Shown: piece by piece, positions 42,464 through 45,289 of the stretch | Layout: the number at the start of each line of letters is the position of its first letter | Position numbering within the stretch: the first letter of the stretch is position 1 | Origin: Corynebacterium sp. NML130628 | GTDB taxonomy: Bacteria > Actinomycetota > Actinomycetes > Mycobacteriales > Mycobacteriaceae | Reading direction: 5' to 3' | NCBI RefSeq assembly: GCF_001875665.1 | Contig: NZ_MLAL01000008.1 | Span: 1 to 45,289 of the forward strand | Length of the DNA stretch: 45,289 bases | Position numbers and translations under genes: made by a program | The notes under the pieces: model-generated | Seen by the model: only the letters and a program-made list of their open reading frames with translations | The model's database searches: none | What the model was told of the DNA's origin: nothing

Positions 42464-45055
42464 ATGAGTAACCCCACGTCCGAGTCTCCGGTTCCGCACA
42501 CTACGCCGCGTGCGGGCCACGATCCCATGATCCGGGTACGTGACGCGCACCTGCACAACCTGAAGCACATCGGCGTCGACCTGCCACGGGATACCCTCGT
42601 GGCGGTCACCGGTGTGTCGGGTTCGGGCAAGTCTAGTTTGGCCTTTGGCACTATTCATGGGGAGGCGCAGCGCCGCTACCTGGAGTCCGTCTCGCCTTTC
42701 GCGCGCCGTCTGATCGGTGGCGCGGTGAACCCGCGAGTCGGGTCGGTCGCGGGTCTGCCTCCGACGGTGGCGTTGCAGCAGTCCACCACCCTGGGCGGGG
42801 CACGATCTTCCGTGGGGACGATCTCGAATATGTCGAATAGTATTCGGCTGCTCTTTTCCCGCTCCGGCAGCTACCCGGATGGCATGCGTGAGCGGCTGGA
42901 ATACGGCAGGCTCGATTCCGACGCTTTCTCGCCCAACACCACCGCTGGTATGTGCCCCGATTGCCAGGGAACTGGCACTGTGCACCGGCCGACGGAAGCG
43001 TCGATGGTGCCGGATCCCAGCCTGTCCATTTGGGACGGCGCGATCGCCGCGTGGCCGGGTGCATGGTTGGGGAAGAACTTCCGGGACATCCTGGGCACCC
43101 TCGGCTACCCGCTCGATGTCCCGTGGCGGGATCTTCCGCAGGAGGACCGCGACTGGATCCTGTTTACGGACGAGCAGCCGGTGGTCACCGTCCACCCGGT
43201 GCGGGATGAAAACGCCGTGCATGGTTCGTATAAAGGTAAGTGGCGCTCGGTTGCCACGTACCTCACGGACACCTTGGCGGAGACGGAGTCGGATAAGAAC
43301 CGTCGCCGGGTGCTTTCTTTCATGCACTCATCGACGTGCCCGACGTGCCAGGGCCGCGGTTTCCAGCCGGATACTTTGCAGGTCACCTACGCTGGCTACG
43401 CCATCGACGAGTTCAACGACTTGGCGTTGAAGGACGTGCTGGCTGTGCTGGAGGCTCGCCTGGAGCGCTTGGAGGGAATCGCGAAGCAGGAGTGGAACGA
43501 GCACGACGAGGCCGAAGAGTTGCTGCTGGATCAGGTGCTGCCTACGGTGCGCGCGGCGATTGAGCTGGGGCTGGGGCACTTAAGCCTCTCCCGCCCGGCA
43601 CGGAGCTTGTCTGCGGGCGAGCACCAGCGCCTGCGGTTGGCGTCCCAGTTGAACTCGAGTCTGTTCGGCACAACCTATGTGCTGGATGAGCCCTCGGCGG
43701 GCCTGCATGTCGTGGAGCGCAAGGCTGTCTCCGAGTTGCTGCAGCGCTTCATCGACGCTGGTAATTCGGTGCTGCTGGTGGAGCACGATATGTCCCTGGT
43801 GGCGGGATGCGATTGGATTGTGGACATCGGCCCCCGCGCAGGGGAGCGTGGCGGGGAACTGGTGTTCTCCGGCCCGACTAGCCAGTTCCGCGCGAACGCC
43901 GAGCGGCTGGGCTCGCCCACGGCGATCGCCCTGAATGCGGACTTCCCCGAACTGACAGACACCCCGGCCGACACCGGTGCATCCATCAGCCTGCGCGGGG
44001 TGCACGCCCGCGCCTTCGACGGTGCCGATGTGGACTTCCCGCTCGGTGCGCTCACCGCAGTCACGGGTGTATCCGGTTCCGGCAAATCCACCCTGGTCAT
44101 CGGAGTGCTGGCCGATGTGGTGTCCCGCTCTGCCAAGCAGGTGGTTGGCGCCGAGGAGGCGTCGGACGGGGATGCGGATGCTGGGCTGACGGCAGGTTCC
44201 GGTCACTCTGGGGATTTCAGGGTGGACAGCGTAGAGGGCGTCGATAAGATCCGCAGGTTGGTGCACATCACTCAGAAGCCGATTGGGCGTACGGTGCGAT
44301 CCACCGTGGCGACCTACACGGGGCTTTTCGATCATGTCCGCAGGCTCTTCGCCGCGACCCCCGAGGCCAAGCGGCGTGACATGTCGGTGTCGGACTTTTC
44401 CTATAACACGACGAAGGGCCGCTGCCCGGAGTGTGACGGTGCGGGCAGTATCGAGGTCGAGCTGGTGTTCCTGCCCGGCACGTACACGACCTGCCCGGCC
44501 TGCCACGGCAAGCGCTATAAGCCGGAGATCCTTGAGGTGCAGTGGAACGGCCGTAGCATCGCGGACATCTTGGCGCTGACCGTGGACGAGGCGCTCGAGG
44601 TCTTCGCCGAGGAGCCGAAGATTCTGCGCTCCGTCGAATTCCTGCACGCACTCGGCCTGGGCTACCTGCGGCTGGGGCAGGGCTCCCCGGAACTTTCGGG
44701 TGGGGAGGCGCAGCGCATCAAACTGGCTTCCGAGATGCAGCGCGGCTCCAGCCGCAAGCACAGCCTGTACCTCCTTGACGAGCCGACGACGGGCCTGCAC
44801 CCGGCGGATGTTGATCTGTTGCTTGCCCAGCTGCGTCGCCTTGTCGACGACGGCGCCACGGTGGTCGTCGTCGAGCACGACCTGCGGGTGGTCGCGCAGG
44901 CCGACCACATTATCGACGTCGGCCCAGGCGCCGGCGACGAAGGTGGTCAGATATTGGCCACAGGGACGCCGGCGGCAGTCGCTCAGCAGGGCGTGGACCC
45001 GGATTCGCGCTCGGTGACGGCCCAGGTGCTGGCCGAACAGGCTGGGTTGGGCTGA
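42464..45055 (+). CDS. UvrA-like ABC ATPase (class II)
   Basis: An 863-residue double ABC ATPase of the UvrA family. NBD1 has Walker A VTGVSGSGKSSLAFGTIHGE, signature SLSAGEHQRLRLAS and Walker B YVLDEPSAGLH. NBD2 has VTGVSGSGKSTLV, ELSGGEAQRIKLAS and YLLDEPTTGLHP. Both zinc modules are present (CPDCQGTGT with CPTCQGRGF; CPECDGAGS with CPACHGKRY). It is shorter than housekeeping UvrA (about 940-950) and has a reduced UvrB-binding region. This fits the class II paralogues linked to drug or damage tolerance rather than the core repair enzyme. The start is ATG 42464; 42455 is an alternative. Confidence 0.88.
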   Translation: MSNPTSESPVPHTTPRAGHDPMIRVRDAHLHNLKHIGVDLPRDTLVAVTGVSGSGKSSLAFGTIHGEAQRRYLESVSPFARRLIGGAVNPRVGSVAGLPPTVALQQSTTLGGARSSVGTISNMSNSIRLLFSRSGSYPDGMRERLEYGRLDSDAFSPNTTAGMCPDCQGTGTVHRPTEASMVPDPSLSIWDGAIAAWPGAWLGKNFRDILGTLGYPLDVPWRDLPQEDRDWILFTDEQPVVTVHPVRDENAVHGSYKGKWRSVATYLTDTLAETESDKNRRRVLSFMHSSTCPTCQGRGFQPDTLQVTYAGYAIDEFNDLALKDVLAVLEARLERLEGIAKQEWNEHDEAEELLLDQVLPTVRAAIELGLGHLSLSRPARSLSAGEHQRLRLASQLNSSLFGTTYVLDEPSAGLHVVERKAVSELLQRFIDAGNSVLLVEHDMSLVAGCDWIVDIGPRAGERGGELVFSGPTSQFRANAERLGSPTAIALNADFPELTDTPADTGASISLRGVHARAFDGADVDFPLGALTAVTGVSGSGKSTLVIGVLADVVSRSAKQVVGAEEASDGDADAGLTAGSGHSGDFRVDSVEGVDKIRRLVHITQKPIGRTVRSTVATYTGLFDHVRRLFAATPEAKRRDMSVSDFSYNTTKGRCPECDGAGSIEVELVFLPGTYTTCPACHGKRYKPEILEVQWNGRSIADILALTVDEALEVFAEEPKILRSVEFLHALGLGYLRLGQGSPELSGGEAQRIKLASEMQRGSSRKHSLYLLDEPTTGLHPADVDLLLAQLRRLVDDGATVVVVEHDLRVVAQADHIIDVGPGAGDEGGQILATGTPAAVAQQGVDPDSRSVTAQVLAEQAGLG

Positions 45056-45178
45056 GCCTGAGCATTGAACACCAGCCAGGGGGCGGCCACCATTAAGACG
45101 TCGGCGAGCTGTCCTCGGTCTGGTACTTGTTCCAGAAACGCCTTCGAACCAGGAAGGCTGGTGGGGCTGCGGATGTTT

Positions 45179-45289
45179 TGTTGGAGTGCATCTGAGGGAC
45201 TTTGTCTCGTAGTTATGCACTCAGTGCCTGTCGATGCTCGGCGATGGTCGTATATCCATCACCGAGTGTCGACTTCAACCTTGTATTGA
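45179..45289 (-). mobile_element. end of an IS3-like insertion sequence, partial
   Basis: Beyond the UvrA-like gene the sequence from TGTTGGAGTGCATCTGAGGG (45179 on) has the look of an insertion-sequence terminal repeat starting TG, followed by the transposase stop at 45213. Only this end lies in the window. The gap 45056-45178 holds no gene I can support. Confidence 0.4.
45213..45289 (-). CDS. C-terminal end of a probable IS3-family transposase (partial)
   Basis: The last 25 codons of a minus-strand frame entering from the right edge read NTRLKSTLGDGYTTIAEHRQ then ALSA. This resembles the NxRLHSTLGYRTPxE end of IS3-family integrase-type transposases, with the usual TLG. The rest is outside the window, so identity rests on a short motif. 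Confidence 0.45.
   Translation of the reverse strand, partial: NTRLKSTLGDGYTTIAEHRQALSA

Noticed and set aside
45065..45289. 74-residue plus-strand frame at the right edge
   Set aside because: It runs through the insertion-sequence end and opposite the transposase tail; no ribosome site.

Overview
The window looks like chromosomal DNA of a Corynebacterium or close relative. The evidence is moderate-to-high GC, frequent GTG starts, several apparently leaderless starts a few bases after a TANNNT -10 box, a WhiB1-type regulator, an AdnA/AdnB pair, a UvrD2 helicase, a UPF0182 protein, and a gene order that largely follows the mycobacterial whiB1 to UPF0182 block. The species cannot be fixed from sequence alone.

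Layout. Bases 1-480 hold no gene I can support, only a foldable element. Then come a 24-codon ribosomal protein bL37 gene and whiB1 (minus strand), a small membrane protein, a beta-propeller-like anchored protein coupled to a DEAD-box helicase (minus), DUF3107, a DUF3152 metzincin-like protein and a TIGR02569-like protein. A DNA end-processing and helicase run follows: adnA, adnB, a K+ channel with an RCK domain, and uvrD2. Next are a ThiF/cyclodehydratase-like protein, a YgjP-type metallopeptidase, a DUF2342 protein, a PDZ-Lon protease, a lipoprotein, a PPA1309 protein and the large UPF0182 membrane protein.

At 24502-24575 lies initiator tRNA-Met. Its last 36 bases plus one are repeated exactly at 38754-38790, beside a tyrosine integrase gene. 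These direct repeats bound a 14.2 kb integrative element that also carries its own copy of a tRNA-type terminator. The left part of the element holds DUF4192, a small acidic protein and SSB. The middle holds a lower-GC cassette: a DtxR/MntR-family regulator, nrdI, nrdE, nrdF, a 90-residue protein and a flavin reductase. The right part holds a coiled-coil possible mobilisation remnant, repeats, decayed genes, and an int-orf-parA-RHH operon flanked by GCATGACG-type repeats.

The main discovery is the nrd cassette. NrdF keeps the radical tyrosine and both metal-ligand histidines, but three of its four metal-binding carboxylates are replaced by Gln, Ser and Lys (QSK). That is the signature of class Ie, metal-free ribonucleotide reductase, which uses a DOPA radical made with NrdI. 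Here it is carried by an integrative element, next to a Mn-type DtxR regulator, behind a promoter embedded in two copies of a perfect palindromic operator, with a flavin reductase at the end of the operon. The proposed logic is that when manganese or iron is scarce the repressor lets go and a metal-independent deoxynucleotide supply is made.

Right of the element are a large secreted surface protein with 29 TTV hexapeptide repeats, a UvrA-like ABC ATPase, and the end of an IS3-like transposase running off the window.
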